From Taudactylus pleione (taxonomy: Eukaryota > Chordata > Amphibia > Anura > Myobatrachidae), in assembly GCA_031769625.1 (NCBI GenBank), contig JAUIMM010002008.1, forward strand, positions 62,001-126,000: a DNA stretch of 64,000 nt. Direction: 5' to 3'. Of this stretch, positions 23,001 through 38,589 are shown piece by piece. The translations under genes and the position numbers were made by a program. Positions within the stretch are counted from its first letter, which is position 1, and each line of letters begins with the position of its first letter. The notes beneath the pieces are model-generated. The model was not told the DNA's origin, ran no database searches, and saw only the letters and a program-made list of their open reading frames with translations.

Positions 23001-24910
23001 CACGCTGGGTGTTATATACCTGCTAATGTGTGACCACGGTGATTGCAGGGCTGCACGCTGGATGCTATATACCTGCTAATGTGTGACCACGGTGATTACA
23101 GGGCTGCACGCTGGATGCTATATACCTGCTAATGTGTGACCATGGTGATTGCAGGGCTGCACGCTGGGTGTTATATACCTGCTAATGTGTGACCATGGTG
23201 ATTGCAGGGCTGCACGCTGGGTGTTATATACCTGCTAATGTGTGACCATGGTGATTGCAGCGCTGCACGCTATATACCTGCTAATGTGTGACCATGGTGA
23301 TTGCAGGGCTGCACGCTGGATGCTATATACCTGCTAATGTGTGACCATGGTGATTGCAGGGCTGCTCGCTGGATGCTATATACCTGCTAATGTGTGACCA
23401 TGGTGATTGCAGGGCTGCACGCTGGGTGTTATATACCTGCTAATGTGTGACCATGGTGATTGCAGGGCTGCACGCTGTATGCTATATACCTGCTAATGTG
23501 TGACCATGGTGATTGCAGGGCTGCACGCTGGGTGTTATATACCTGCTAATGTGTGACCATGGTGATCGCAGGGCTGCACGCTGGATGCTATATACCTGCT
23601 AATGTGTGACCATGGTGATTGCAGGGCTGCACGCTGGATGCTATATACCTGCTAATGTGTGACCATGGTGATTGCAGGGCTGCACGCTGGGTGTTATATA
23701 CCTGCTAATGTGTGACCTTGGTGATTGCAGGGCTGTACGCTGGGTGTTATATACCTGCTAATGTGTGACCATGGTGATTACAGGGCTGCACGCTGGATGC
23801 TATATACCTGCTAATGTGTGACCATGGTGATTGCAGGGCTGCACGCTGGGTGTTATATACCTGCTAATGTGTGACCATGGTGATTGCAGGGCTGCACGCT
23901 GGGTGTTATATACCTGCTAATGTGTGACCATGGTGATTGCAGCGCTGCACGCTATATACCTGCTAATGTGTGACCATGGTGATTGCAGGGCTGCACGCTG
24001 GATGCTATATACCTGCTAATGTGTGACCATGGTGATTGCAGGGCTGCACGCTGGGTGTTATATACCTGCTAATGTGTGACCATGGTGATTGCAGGGCTGC
24101 ACGCTGGATGCTATATACCTGCTAATGTGTGACCATGGTGATCGCAGGGCTGCACGCTGGGTGTTATATACCTGCTAATGTGTGACCATGGTGATTGCAG
24201 GGCTGCACGCTGGGTGTTATATACCTGCTAATGTGTGACCATGGTGATTGCAGCGCTGCACGCAATATACCTGCTAATGTGTGACCATGGTGATTGCAGG
24301 GCTGCACGCTGGATGCTATATACCTGCTAATGTGTGACCATGGTGATTGCAGGGCTGCACGCTGGATGCTATATACCTGCTAATGTGTGACCATGGTGAT
24401 TGCAGGGCTGCACGCTGGGTGTTATATACCTGCTAATGTGTGACCATGGTGATTGCAGGGCTGCACGCTGGATGCTATATACCTGCTAATATGTGACCAT
24501 GGTGATTGCAGGGCTGCACGCTGGGTGTTATATACCTGCTAATGTGTGACCTTGGTGATTGCAGGGCTGTACGCTGGGTGTTATATACCTGCTAATGTGT
24601 GACCATGGTGATTGCAGCGCTGCACGCTATATACCTGCTAATGTGTGACCATGGTGATTGCAGGGCTGCACGCTATATACCTGCCAATGTGTGACCATGG
24701 TGATTACAGGGCTGCACGCTGGGTGTTATATACCTGCTAATGTGTGACCATGGTGATTGCAGGGCTGCACGCTGGGTGTTATATACCTGCTAATGTGTGA
24801 CCATGGTGATTGCAGCGCTGCACGCTATATACCTGCTAATGTGTGACCATGGTGATTGCAGGGCTGCACGCTGGATGCTATATACCTGCTAATGTGTGAC
24901 CATGGTGATT
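20055..24910. repeat. 6.1-kb higher-order unit, copy 2 (shorter by 1,266 bp)
   Basis: Tandem copy of 13940-20054. All copy-1 markers reappear in order: TGAAAATGG at 20306, CGGTGTTTGCAG at 21047, GATCGCAG at 22571, GGGTGTTACATACC at 22954, GCTGCTCGC at 23361, CCTGCCAATG at 24680. The missing 1,266 bp equals 16x46 + 10x53, a whole number of monomers. Scattered single-base differences exist, for example TGCAAATG at 15761 versus TGCTAATG at 21876. Confidence 0.85.
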
Positions 24911-26090
24911 GCAGGGCTGCACGCTGGGTGTTATATACCTGCTAATGTGTGACCATGGTGATTGCAGGGCTGCACGCTGGATGCTATATACCTGCTAATG
25001 TGTGACCATGGTGATCGCAGGGCTGCACGCTGGGTGTTATATACCTGCTAATGTGTGACCATGGTGATCGCAGGGCTGCACGCTGGATGTTATATACCTG
25101 CTAATGTGTGACCATGGTGATTGCAGGGCTGCACGCTGGGTGTTATATACCTGCTAATGTGTGACCATGGTGATTGCAGGGCTGCACGCTGGGTGTTATA
25201 TACCTGCTAATGTGTGACCATGGTGATTGCAGCGCTGCACGCAATATACCTGCTAATGTGTGACCATGGTGATTGCAGGGCTGCACGCTGGATGCTATAT
25301 ACCTGCTAATGTGTGACCATGGTGATTGCAGGGCTGCACGCTGGATGCTAAATACCTGCTAATGTGTGACCATGGTGATTGCAGGGCTGCACGCTGGGTG
25401 TTATATACCTGCTAATGTGTGACCCTGGTGATTGCAGGGCTGCACGCTGGATGCTATATACCTGCTAATGTGTGACCATGGTGATTGCAGGGCTGCACGC
25501 TGGGTGTTATATACCTGCTAATGTGTGACCTTGGTGATTGCAGGGCTGCACGCTGGGTGTTATATACCTGCTAATGTGTGACCATGGTGATTGCAGCGCT
25601 GCACGCTATATACCTGCTAATGTGTGACCATGGTGATTGCAGGGCTGCACGCTATATACCTGCCAATGTGTGACCATGGTGATTACAGGGCTGCACGCTG
25701 GATGTTATATACCTGCTAATGTGTGACCACGGTGATTGCAGGGCTGCACGCTGGGTGATATATACCTGCTAATGTGTAACCATGGTGATTGCAGGGCTGT
25801 ACGCTGGGTGTTATATACCTGCTAATGTGTGACCATGGTGATTACAGGGCTGCACGCTGGATGCTATATACCTGCTAATGTGTGACCATGGTGATTGCAG
25901 GGCTGCACGCTGGGTGTTATATACCTGCTAATGTGTGACCATGGTGATTGCAGGGCAGCACGCTGGGTGTTATATACCTGCTAATGTGTGACCATGGTGA
26001 TTGCAGCGCTGCACGCTATATACCTGCTAATGTGTGACCATGGTGATTGCAGGGCTGCACGCTGGATGCTATATACCTGCTAATGTGTGA
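24700..26090. repeat. Satellite block repeated 11.46 kb downstream
   Basis: It matches about 36160-37550 at a constant offset of 11,460 bp. Markers: GATCGCAG doublet (25013 and 25067), CACGCAATATACC (25238/36698), GCCAATGTG, GGGCAGCACGC (25953/37413). Similarity weakens after about 26090. Confidence 0.78.
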
Positions 26091-29000
26091 CCATATTGAT
26101 TGCAGGGCTGCACGCTGGATGCTATATACCTGCTAATGTGTGACCATGGTGATTGCAGGGCTGCACGCTGGGTGTTATATACCTGCTAATGTGTGACCAT
26201 GGTGATCGCAGGGCTGCACGCTGGATGCTATATACCTGCTAATGTGTGACCATATTGATTGCAGGGCTGCACGCTGGATGCTATATACCTGCTAATGTGT
26301 GACCATGGTGATTGCAGGGCTGCACGCTGGGTGTTATATACCTGCTAATGTGTGACCATGGTGATTGCAGGGCTGCACGCTGGATGCTATATTCCTGCTA
26401 ATGTGTGACCATGGTGATTGCAGAGCTGCACGCTGGATGCTATATACCTGCTAATGTGTGACCATGGTGATTGCAGGGCTGCACGCTGGATGCTATATAC
26501 CTGCTAATGTGTGACCATGGTGATTGCAGGGCTGCACGCTGGATGCTATATACCTGCTAATGTGTGACCATGGTGATTGCAGGGCTGCACGCTGGATGTT
26601 ATATACCTGCTAATGTGTGACCATGGTGATTTCAGGGATGCACGCTGGATGTTATATACTTGCTAATGTGTGACCATGGTGATTGCAGGGCTGCACGCTG
26701 GATGCTATATACCTGCTAATGTGTGACCATGGTGATTACAGGGCTGCACGCTGGATGCTATATACCTGCTAATGTGTGACCATGGTGATTGCAGGGCTGC
26801 ACGCTGGATGCTATATACCTGCTAATGTGTGACCATGGTGATTGCAGGGCTGCACGCTGGATGCTATATACCTGCTAATGTGTGACCATGGTGATTGCAG
26901 GGCTACACGCTGGATGCTATATACCTGCTAAAGTGTAACCATGGTGATTGCAGGGCTGCACGCTGGATGTTATATACCTGCTAATGTGTGACCATGGTGA
27001 TTGCAGGGCTGCACTCTGGATGTCATATACCTGCTAATGTGTGACCATGGTGATTGCAGGGCTGCACGCTGGGTGTTATATACCTGCTAATGTGTGACCA
27101 TGGTGATTGCAGCGCTGCACGCTATATACCTGCTAATGTGTGACCATGGTGATTGCAGGGCTGCACGCTGGATGCTATATACCTGCTAATGTGTGACCAT
27201 GGTGATTGCAGGGCTGCACGCTGGGTGCTCTATACCTGCTAATGTGTGACCATGGTGATTGCAGGGCTGCACGCTGGGTGTTATATACCTGCTAATGTGT
27301 GACCATGGTGATTGCAGGGCTGCACGCTGGATGCTATATACCTGCTAATGTGTGACCATGGTGATTGCAGGGCTACACGCTGGATGCTATATACCTGCTA
27401 ATGTGTGACCATGGTGATTGCAGGGCTGCACGCTGGGTGTTATATACCTGCTAATGTGTGACCATGGTGATTGCAGGGCTGCACGCTGGATGTTATATAC
27501 CTGCTAATGTGTGACCATGGTGATTGCAGGGATGCACGCTATGTACCTGCTAATGTGTGACCATGGTGATTGCAGGGCTGCACGCTGGGTGTTATATACC
27601 TGCTAATGTGTGACCATGGTGATTGCAGGGCTGCACGCTGGGTGTTATATACCTGCTAATGTGTGACCACGGTGATTGCAGGGCTGCACGCTGGATGCTA
27701 TATACCTGCTAATGTGTGACCACGGTGATTACAGGGCTGCACGCTGGATGCTATATACCTGCTAATGTGTGACCATGGTGATTAGAGGGCTGCACGCTGG
27801 GTGTTATATACCTGCTAATGTGTGACCATGGTGATTGCAGGGCTGCACGCTGGGTGTTATATACCTGCTAATGTGTGACCATGGTGATTCCAGCGCTGCA
27901 CGCTATATACCTGCTACTGTGTGACCATGGTGATTGCAGGGCTGCACGCTGGATGCAATATACCTGCTAATGTGTGACCATGGTGATTGCAGGGCAGCAC
28001 GCTGGATGCTATATACCTGCTAATGTGTGACCATGGTGATTGCAGAGCTGCACGCTGGGTGTTATATACCTGCTAATGTGTGACCATGGTGATTACAGGG
28101 CTGCACGCTGGATGCTATATACCTGCTAATGTGTGACCATGGTGATTGCAGGGCTGCACGCTGGATGCTATATACCTGCTAATGTGTGACCATGGTGATT
28201 GCAGGGCTGCACGCTGGATGCTATATACCTGCTAATGTGTGACCATGGTGATTGCAGGGCTACACGCTGGATGCTATATACCTGCTAAAGTGTAACCATG
28301 GTGATTGCAGGGCTGCACGCTGGATGTTATATACCTGCTAATGTGTGACCATGGTGATTGCAGGGCTGCACGCTGGATGTTATATACCTGCTAATGTGTG
28401 ACCACGGTGATTACAGGGCTGCACGCTGGATGCTATATACCTGCTAATGTGTGACCATGGTGATTGCAGGGCTGCACGCTGGGTGTTATATACCTGCTAA
28501 TGTGTGACCATGGTGATTGCAGGGCTGCACGCTGGACGCTATATACCTGCAAATGTGTGACCATGGTGATTGCAGGGCTGCACGCTGGATGCTATATACC
28601 TGCTAATGTGTGACCACGGTGATTGCAGGGCTGCACGCTTGATGCTATATACCTGCTAATGTGTGACCATGGTGATTGCAGGGATGCACGCTGGATGTTA
28701 TATACTTGCTAATGTGTGATCATGGTGATTGCAGGGCTGCACGCTGGATGCAATATACCTGCTAATGTGTGACCATGGTGATTACAGGGCTGCACGCTGG
28801 GTGTTATATACTTGCTAATGTGTGACTATGGTGATTACAGGGCTGCACGCTGGGTGTTATATACCTGCTAATGTGTGACCATGGTGATTACAGGGCTGCA
28901 CGCTGGAAGCTATATACCTGCTAATGTGTGACCATGGTGATTGCAGGGCTGCACTCTGGGTGTTATATACCTTCTAATGTGTGACCATGGTGATTGCAGG

Positions 29001-29848
29001 GCTGCACGCTGGGTGTTATATACCTGCTAATGTGTGACCATGGTGATTGCAGCGCTGCACGCTATATACCTGCTAAGGTGTGACCATGGTGATTGCAGGG
29101 CTGCACGCTGGATGCTATATACCTGCTAATGTGTGACCATGGTGATTGCAGGGCTGCACGCTGGGTGTTATATACCTGCTAATGTGTGACCATGGTGATT
29201 GCAGGGCTGCACGCTGGATGCTATATACCTGCTAATGTGTGACCATGGTGATTGCAGGGCTGCACGCTGGATGCTATATACCTGCTAATGTGTGACCACG
29301 GTGATTGCAGGGCTGCACGCTGGGTGTTATATACCTGCTAATGTGTGACCATGGTGATTACACGGCTGCACGCTGCGTGTTATATACCTGCTAATGTGTG
29401 ACCATGGTGATTGCAGGGATGCACGCTATATACCTGCTAATGTGTGACCATGGTGATTGCAGGGCTGCACGCTGGGTGTTATATTCCTGCTAATGTGTGA
29501 CCATGGTGATTGCAGGGCTGCACGCTGGGTGTTATATACCTGCTAATGTGTGACCATGGTGATTACACGGCTGCACGCTGCGTGTTATATACCTGCTAAT
29601 GTGTGACCATGGTGATTGCAGGGATGCACGCTATATACCTGCTAATGTGTGACCATGGTGATTGCAGGGCTGCACGCTGGGTGTTATATTCCTGCTAATG
29701 TGTGACCATGGTGATTGCAGGGCTGCACGCTGGATGCTATATACCTGCTAATGTGTGACCACGGTGATTGCAGGGCTGCACGCTGGATGCTATATACCTG
29801 CTAATGTGTGACCACGGTGATTACAGGGCTGCACGCTGGATGCTATAT

Positions 29849-31764
29849 ACCTGCTAATGTGTGACCATGGTGATTGCAGGGCTGCACGATGGGTGTTATA
29901 TACCTGCTAATGTGTGACCTTGGTGATTGCAGGGCTGCACGCTGGGTGTTATATACCTGCTAATGTGTGACCATGGTGATTGCAGCGCTGCACGCTATAT
30001 ACCTGCTAATGTGTGACCATGGTGATTGCAGGGCTGCACGCTGGATGCTATATACCTGCTAATGTGTGACCATGGTGATTGCAGGGCTGCACGCTGGGTG
30101 TTATATACCTGCTAATGTGTGACCATGGTGATTGCAGGGCTGCACGCTGGATGCTATATACCTGCTAATGTGTGACCATGTTGATTGCAAGGCTGCACGC
30201 TGGATGCTATATACCTGCTAATGTGTGACCACGGTGATTGCAGGGCTGCACGCTGGGTGTTATATACCTGCTAATGTGTGACCATGGTGATTACACGGCT
30301 GCACGCTGCGTGTTATATACCTGCTAATGTGTGACCATGGTGATTGCAGGGATGCACGCTATATACCTGCTAATGTGTGACCATGGTGATTGCAGGGCTG
30401 CACGCTGGGTGTTATATACCTGCTAATGTGTGACCATGGTGATTGCAGGGCTGCACGCTGGGTGTTATATACCTGCTAATGTGTGACCACGGTGATTGCA
30501 GGGCTGCACGCTGGATGCTATATACCTGCTAATGTGTGACCACGGTGATTACAGGGCTGCACGCTGGATGCTATATACCTGCTAATGTGTGAAAATGGTG
30601 ATTGCAGGGCTGCACGCTGGGTGTTATATACCTGCTAATGTGTGACCTTGGTGATTGCAGGGCTGCACGCTGGGTGTTATATACCTGCTAATGTGTGACC
30701 ATGGTGATTGCAGCGCTGCACGCTATATACCTGCTAATGTGTGACCATGGTGATTGCAGGGCTGCACGCTGGATGCTATATACCTGCTAATGTGTGACCA
30801 TGGTGATTGCAGTGCTGCACGCTGGATGCTATATACCTGCTAATGTGTGACCATGGTGATTGCAGGGCTGCACGCTGGGTGTTATATACCTGCTAATGTG
30901 TGACCATGGTGATTGCAGGGCTGCACGCTGTATGCTATATACCTGCTAATGTGTGACCATGGTGATCGCAGGGCTGCATGCTGGGTGTTATATACCTGCT
31001 AATGTGTGACCATGGTGATTGCAGGGCTGCACGCTGGATGCTATATACCTGCTAATGTGTGACCATGGTGATTGCAGGGCTGCACGCTGGATGCTATATA
31101 CCTGCTAATGTGTGACCATTGTGATTACAGGGCTGCACGCTGGGTGTTATATACCTGCTAATGTGTGACCATGGTGATTGCAGGGCTGCACGCTGGGTGT
31201 TATATATCTGCTAATGTGTGACCACGGTGATTGCAGGGCTGCACGCTGGGTGTTATATACCTGCAAATGTGTGACTACGGTGATTACAGGGCTGCACGCT
31301 GGATGCTATATACCTGCTAATGTGTGACCACGGTGATTGCAGGGCTGCACGCTGGATGCTATATACCTGCTAATGTGTGACCATGGTGATTGCTGGGCTG
31401 CACGCTGGATGTTATATACCTGCTAATGTGTGACCATGGTGATTGCAGGGCTGCATGCTGGATGCTATATACCTGCTAATGTGTGACCATGGTGATTGCA
31501 GGGCTGCACGCTGGATGCTATATACCTGCTAATGTGTGACCATGGTGATTGCAGGGCTGCACGCTGGATGCTATATACCTGCTAATGTGTGACCATGGTG
31601 ATTGCTGGGCTGCACGCTGGATGTTATATACCTGCTAATGTGTGACCATGGTGATTGCAGGGCTGCACGCTGGATGCTATATACCTGCTAATGTGTGACC
31701 ATGGTGATTGCAGGGCTGCACGCTGGATGCTGTATACCTGCTAATGTGTGACCATGGTGATTGC
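29849..31764. repeat. Recurrent ~1.9-kb satellite module, copy
   Basis: Copy of 13450-15365 at offset 16,399. It has GATTGCAG where copy 1 has the private GTTTGCAG change at 14936, so that change arose later and is shared only with 21047. Confidence 0.78.
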
Positions 31765-32559
31765 AGGGCTGCACGCTGGGTGTTATATACCTGCTAATGT
31801 GTGACCATGGTGATTGCAGGGCTGCACGCTGGATGCTATATACCTGCTAATGTGTGACCATGGTGATTACAGGGCTGCACGCTGGATGTTATATACCTGC
31901 TAATGTGTGACCATGGTGATTGCAGTGCTGCACGCTATATACCTGCTAATGTGTGACCATGGTGATTACAGGGCTGCACGCTGGATGTTATATACCTGCT
32001 AATATGTGACCACGGTGATTGCAGGGCTGCACGCTGGGTGTTATATACCTGCTAATGTGTAACCATGGTGATTGCAGGGCTGTACGCTGGGTGTTATATA
32101 CCAGCTAATGTGTGACCATGGTGATTACAGGACTGCACGCTGGGTACTATATACCTGCTAATGTGTGACCACGGTGATTGCCGGGCTGCACGCTGGATGC
32201 TATATACCTGCTAATGTGTGACCACGGTGATTGCAGGGCTGCACTCTGGGTGCTATATACCTGCTAATGTGTGACCATGGTGATTGCAGGGCTGCACGCT
32301 GGGTGTTATATACCTGCTAATGTGTGACCATGGTGATTGCAGGGCTGCACGCTGGGTGTTATATACCTGCTAATGTGTGACCATGGTGATTGCAGGGCTG
32401 CACGCTGGATGCTATATACCTGCTAATGTGTGACCATGGTGATTGCAGGGCTGCACGCTGGATGTTATATACCTGCTAATGTGTGAGCATGGTGATTGCA
32501 GGGCTGCACGCTGGATGCTATATACCTGCTAATGTGTGACCATAGTGATTGCAGGGCTG

Positions 32560-34440
32560 CACGCTATGTACTTGCTAATGTGTGACCATGGTGATTGCAG
32601 GGCTGCACGCTGGGTGTTATATACCTGCTAATGTGTGACCATGGTGATTGCAGGGCTGCACGCTGGGTGTTATATACCTGCTAATGTGTGACCACGGTGA
32701 TTGCAGGGCTGCACGCTGGATGCTATATACCTGCTAATGTGTGACCACGGTGATTACAGGGCTGCACGCTGGATGCTATATACCTGCTAATGTGTGACCA
32801 TGGTGATTAGAGGGCTGCACGCTGGGTGTTATATACCTGCTAATGTGTGACCATGGTGATTGCAGGGCTGCACGCTGGGTGTTATATACCTGCTAATGTG
32901 TGACCATGGTGATTCCAGCGCTGCACGCTATATACCTGCTAATGTGTGACCATGGTGATTGCAGGGCTGCACGCTGGATGCAATATACCTGCTAATGTGT
33001 GACCATGGTGATTGCAGGGCAGCACGCTGGATGCTATATACCTGCTAATGTGTGACCATGGTGATTGCAGAGCTGCACGCTGGGTGTTATATACCTGCTA
33101 ATGTGTGACCATGGTGATTGCAGGGCTGCACGCTGTATGCTATATACCTGCTAATGTGTGACCATGGTGATTGCAGGGCTGCACGCTGGGTGTTATATAC
33201 CTGCTAATGTGTGACCATGGTGATCGCAGGGCTGCACGCTGGATTCTATATACCTGCTAATGTGTGACCATGGTGATTGCAGGGCTGCACGCTGGATGCT
33301 ATATACCTGCTAATGTGTGACCATGGTGATTGCAGGGCTGCACGCTGGGTGTTATATACCTGCTAATGTGTGACCACGGTGATTACAGGGCTGCACGCTG
33401 GATGCTATATTCCTGCTAATGTGTGACCATGGTGATTGCAGGGCTGCACGCTGGATGCTATATACCTGCTAATGTGTGACCATGGTGATTGCAGGGCTGC
33501 ACGCTGGATGCTATATACCTGCTAATGTGTGACCATGGTGATTGCAGGGCTGCACGCTGGGTGCTATATACCTGCTAATGTGTGACCATGGTGATTGCAG
33601 GGCTGCACGCTGGATGTTATATACCTGCTAATGTGTGACCATGGTGATTGCAGGGCTGCACGCTGGGTGTTATATACCTGCTAATGTGTGACCATGGTGA
33701 TTGCAGGGCTGCACGCTGGATGTTATATACCTGCTAATGTGTGACCATGGTGATTGCAGGGCTGCACGCTGGATGCTATATACCTGCTAATGTGTGACCA
33801 TGGTGATTGCAGGGCTGCACGGTGGGTGTTATATACCTGCTAATGTGTGACCATGGTGATTGCAGAGCTGCACGCTGGATGCTATATACCTGCTAATGTG
33901 TGACCATGGTGATTGCAGGGCTGCACGCTGGGTGTTATATTCCTGCTAATGTGTGACCATGGTGATTGCAGGGCTGCACGCTGGGTGTTATATACCTGCT
34001 AATGTGTGACCAGGTTGATTGCAGGGCTGCACGCTGGATGTTATATACCTGCTAATGTGTGACCACGGTGATTGCAGGGCTGCACGCTGGATGTTATATA
34101 CCTGCTAATGTGTGACCATGGTGATTGCAGGGCTGCACGCTGGATGTTGTATACCTGCTAATGTGTGACCACGGTGATTGCAGGGCTGCACGCTGGATGC
34201 TGTATACCTGCTAATGTGTGACCATGGTGATTGCCGGGCTGCACGCTGGGTGTTATATACCTGCTAATGTGTGACCATGGTGATTACAGGGCTGCACGCT
34301 ATATACCTGCTAATGTGTGACCATGGTGATTACAGGGCTGCACGCTGGATGTTATATACCTGCTAATGTGTGACCATGGTGATTTCAGGGATGCACGCTG
34401 GATGTTATATACTTGCTAATGTGTGACCATGGTGATTGCA
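32560..34440. repeat. Satellite block repeated at 38.2-40.2 kb
   Basis: It matches 38207-40246. The offset starts at 5,647 (GCTATGTAC 32563/38210; GATTCCAGCG 32911/38558), rises to 5,753 (CACGGTGGG 33818/39571; CAGGTTGATT 34011/39764) and then to 5,806 (GATTTCAGGG 34381/40187). The steps are 106 and 53 bp, that is two and one monomers. Confidence 0.8.
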
Positions 34441-36159
34441 GGGCTGCACGCTGGATGTTATATACCTGCTAATGTGTGACCATGGTGATTACAGGGCTGC
34501 ACGCTGGATGTTATATACCTGCTAATGTGTGACCATGGTGATTACAGGGCTGCACGCTATATACCTGCTAATGTGTGACCATGGTGATTACAGGGCTGCA
34601 CGCTGGATGTTATATACCTGCTAATGTGTGACCATGGTGATTTCAGGGATGCACGCTGGATGTTATATACTTGCTAATGTGTGACCATGGTGATTGCAGG
34701 GCTGCACGCTGGATGCTATATACCTGCTAATGTGTGACCATGGTGATTACAGGGCTGCACGCTGGATGCTATATACCTGCTAATGTGTGACCATGGTGAT
34801 TGCAGGGCTGCACGCTGGATGCTATATACCTGCTAATGTGTGACCATGGTGATTGCAGGGCTGCACGCTGGATGCTATATACCTGCTAATGTGTGACCAT
34901 GGTGATTGCAGGGCTACACGCTCGATGCTATATACCTGCTAAAGTGTAACCATGGTGATTGCAGGGCTGCACGCTGGATGTTATATACCTGCTAATGTGT
35001 GACCATGGTGATTGCAGGGCTGCACGCTGGATGCTATATACCTGCTAATGTGTGACCATGGTGATTGCAGGGCTGCACGCTGGATGCTATATACCTGCTA
35101 ATGTGTGACCACGGTGATTGCAGGGCTGCACGCTGGGTGTTATATACCTGCTAATGTGTGACCATGGTGATTACACGGCTGCACGCTGCGTGTTATATAC
35201 CTGCTAATGTGTGACCATGGTGATTGCAGGGATGCACGCTATATACCTGCTAATGTGTGACCATGGTGATTGCAGGGCTGCACGCTGGGTGTTATATACC
35301 TGCTAATGTGTGACCATGGTGATTGCAGGGCTGCACGCTGGGTGTTATATACCTGCTAATGTGTGACCACGGTGATTGCAGGGCTGCACGCTGGATGCTA
35401 TATACCTGCTAATGTGTGACCACGGTGATTACAGGGCTGCACGCTGGATGCTATATACCTGCTAATGTGTGACCATGGTGATTGCAGGGCTGCACGCTGG
35501 GTGTTATATACCTGCTAATGTGTGACCATGGTGATTGCAGGGCTGCACGCTGGGTGTTATATACCTGCTAATGTGTGACCATGGTGATTGCAGCGCTGCA
35601 CGCTATATACCTGCTAATGTGTGACCATGGTGATTGCAGGGCTGCACGCTGGATGCTATATACCTGCTAATGTGTGACCATGGTGATTGCAGGGCTGCAC
35701 GCTGGATGCTATATACCTACTAATGTGTGACCATGGTGATTGCAGGGCTGCACGCTGGGTGTTATATACCTGCTAATGTGTGACCATGGTGATTGCAGGG
35801 CTGCACGCTGTATGCTATATACCTGCTAATGTGTGACCATGGTGATTGCAGGGCTGCACGCTGGGTGTTATATACCTGCTAATGTGTGACCATGGTGATC
35901 GCAGGGCTGCACGCTGGATGCTATATACCTGCTAATGTGTGACCATGGTGATTGCAGGGCTGCACGCTGGATGCTATATACCTGCTAATGTGTGACCATG
36001 GTGATTGCAGGGCTGCACGCTGGGTGTTATATACCTGCTAATGTGTGACCTTGGTGATTGCAGGGCTGTACGCTGGGTGTTATATACCTGCTAATGTGTG
36101 ACCATGGTGATTACAGGGCTGCACGCTGGATGCTATATACCTGCTAATGTGTGACCATG

Positions 36160-37550
36160 GTGATTGCAGGGCTGCACGCTGGGTGTTATATACCTGCTAA
36201 TGTGTGACCATGGTGATTGCAGGGCTGCACGCTGGGTGTTATATACCTGCTAATGTGTGACCATGGTGATTGCAGCGCTGCACGCTATATACCTGCTAAT
36301 GTGTGACCATGGTGATTGCAGGGCTGTACGCTGGATGCTATATACCTGCTAATGTGTGACCATGGTGATTGCAGGGCTGCACGCTGGGTGTTATATACCT
36401 GCTAATGTGTGACCATGGTGATTGCAGGGCTGCACGCTGGATGCTATATACCTGCTAATGTGTGACCATGGTGATCGCAGGGCTGCACGCTGGGTGTTAT
36501 ATACCTGCTAATGTGTGACCATGGTGATCGCAGGGCTGCACGCTGGATGTTATATACCTGCTAATGTGTGACCATGGTGATTGCAGGGCTGCACGCTGGG
36601 TGTTATATACCTGCTAATGTGTGACCATGGTGATTGCAGGGCTGCACGCTGGGTGTTATATACCTGCTAATGTGTGACCATGGTGATTGCAGCGCTGCAC
36701 GCAATATACCTGCTAATGTGTGACCATGGTGATTGCAGGGCTGCACGCTGGATGCTATATACCTGCTAATGTGTGACCATGGTGATTGCAGGGCTGCACG
36801 CTGGATGCTATATACCTGCTAATGTGTGACCATGGTGATTGCAGGGCTGCACGCTGGGTGTTATATACCTGCTAATGTGTGACCATGGTGATTGCAGGGC
36901 TGCACGCTGGATGCTATATACCTGCTAATATGTGACCATGGTGATTGCAGGGCTGCACGCTGGGTGTTATATACCTGCTAATGTGTGACCTTGGTGATTG
37001 CAGGGCTGTACGCTGGGTGTTATATACCTGCTAATGTGTGACCATGGTGATTGCAGCGCTGCACGCTATATACCTGCTAATGTGTGACCATGGTGATTGC
37101 AGGGCTGCACGCTATATACCTGCCAATGTGTGACCATGGTGATTACAGGGCTGCACGCTGGATGTTATATACCTGCTAATGTGTGACCACGGTGATTGCA
37201 GGGCTGCACGCTGGGTGATATATACCTGCTAATGTGTAACCATGGTGATTGCAGGGCTGTACGCTGGGTGATATATACCTGCTAATGTGTGACCATGGTG
37301 ATTACAGGGCTGCACGCTGGATGCTATATACCTGCTAATGTGTGACCATGGTGATTGCAGGGCTGCACGCTGGGTGTTATATACCTGCTAATGTGTGACC
37401 ATGGTGATTGCAGGGCAGCACGCTGGGTGTTATATACCTGCTAATGTGTGACCATGGTGATTGCAGCGCTGCACGCTATATACCTGCTAATGTGTGACCA
37501 TGGTGATTGCAGGGCTGCACGCTGGATGCTATATACCTGCTAATGTGTGA
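36160..37550. repeat. Copy of satellite block 24.7-26.1 kb
   Basis: Partner of 24700-26090 at offset 11,460. Differences are scattered single bases, mostly at the GGATGCT/GGGTGTT positions. Confidence 0.76.
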
Positions 37551-38589
37551 CCATGGTGATTGCAGGGCTGCACGCTGGGTGTTATATACCTGCTAATGTG
37601 TGACCATGGTGATTGCAGGGCTGCACGCTGGGTGTTATATACCTGCTAATGTGTGACCATGGTGATCGCAGGGCTGCACGCTGGATGCTATATACCTGCT
37701 AATGTGTGACCATATTGATTGCAGGGCTGCACGCTGGATGCTATATACCTGCTAATGTGTGACCATGGTGATTGCAGGGCTGCACGCTGGGTGTTATATA
37801 CCTGCTAATGTGTGACCACGGTGATTACAGGGCTGCACGCTGGATGCTATATTCCTGCTAATGTGTGACCATGGTGATTGCAGGGCTGCACGCTGGATGC
37901 TATATACCTGCTAATGTGTGACCATGGTGATTGCAGGGCTGCACGCTGGATGCTATATACCTGCTAATGTGTGACCATGGTGATTGCAGGGCTGCACGCT
38001 GGGTGCTATATACCTGCTAATGTGTGACCATGGTGATTGCAGGGCTGCACGCTGGATGTTATATACCTGCTAATGTGTGACCATGGTGATTGCAGGGCTG
38101 CACGCTGGGTGTTATATACCTGCTAATGTGTGACCATGGTGATTGCAGGGCTGCACGCTGGATGTTATATACCTGCTAATGTGTGACCATGGTGATTGCA
38201 GGGATGCACGCTATGTACCTGCTAATGTGTGACCATGGTGATTGCAGGGCTGCACGCTGGGTGTTATATACCTGCTAATGTGTGACCATGGTGATTGCAG
38301 GGCTGCACGCTGGGTGTTATATACCTGCTAATGTGTGACCACGGTGATTGCAGGGCTGCACGCTGGATGCTATATACCTGCTAATGTGTGACCACGGTGA
38401 TTACAGGGCTGCACGCTGGATGCTATATACCTGCTAATGTGTGACCATGGTGATTAGAGGGCTGCACGCTGGGTGTTATATACCTGCTAATGTGTGACCA
38501 TGGTGATTGCAGGGCTGCACGCTGGGTGTTATATACCTGCTAATGTGTGACCATGGTGATTCCAGCGCTGCACGCTATATACCTGCTAA

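Noticed and set aside
13940..24910. Assembly error as the cause of the large block copies
   Set aside because: Not excluded, but scattered private substitutions and whole-monomer indels between copies argue against a simple assembly duplication. Long reads would settle it.
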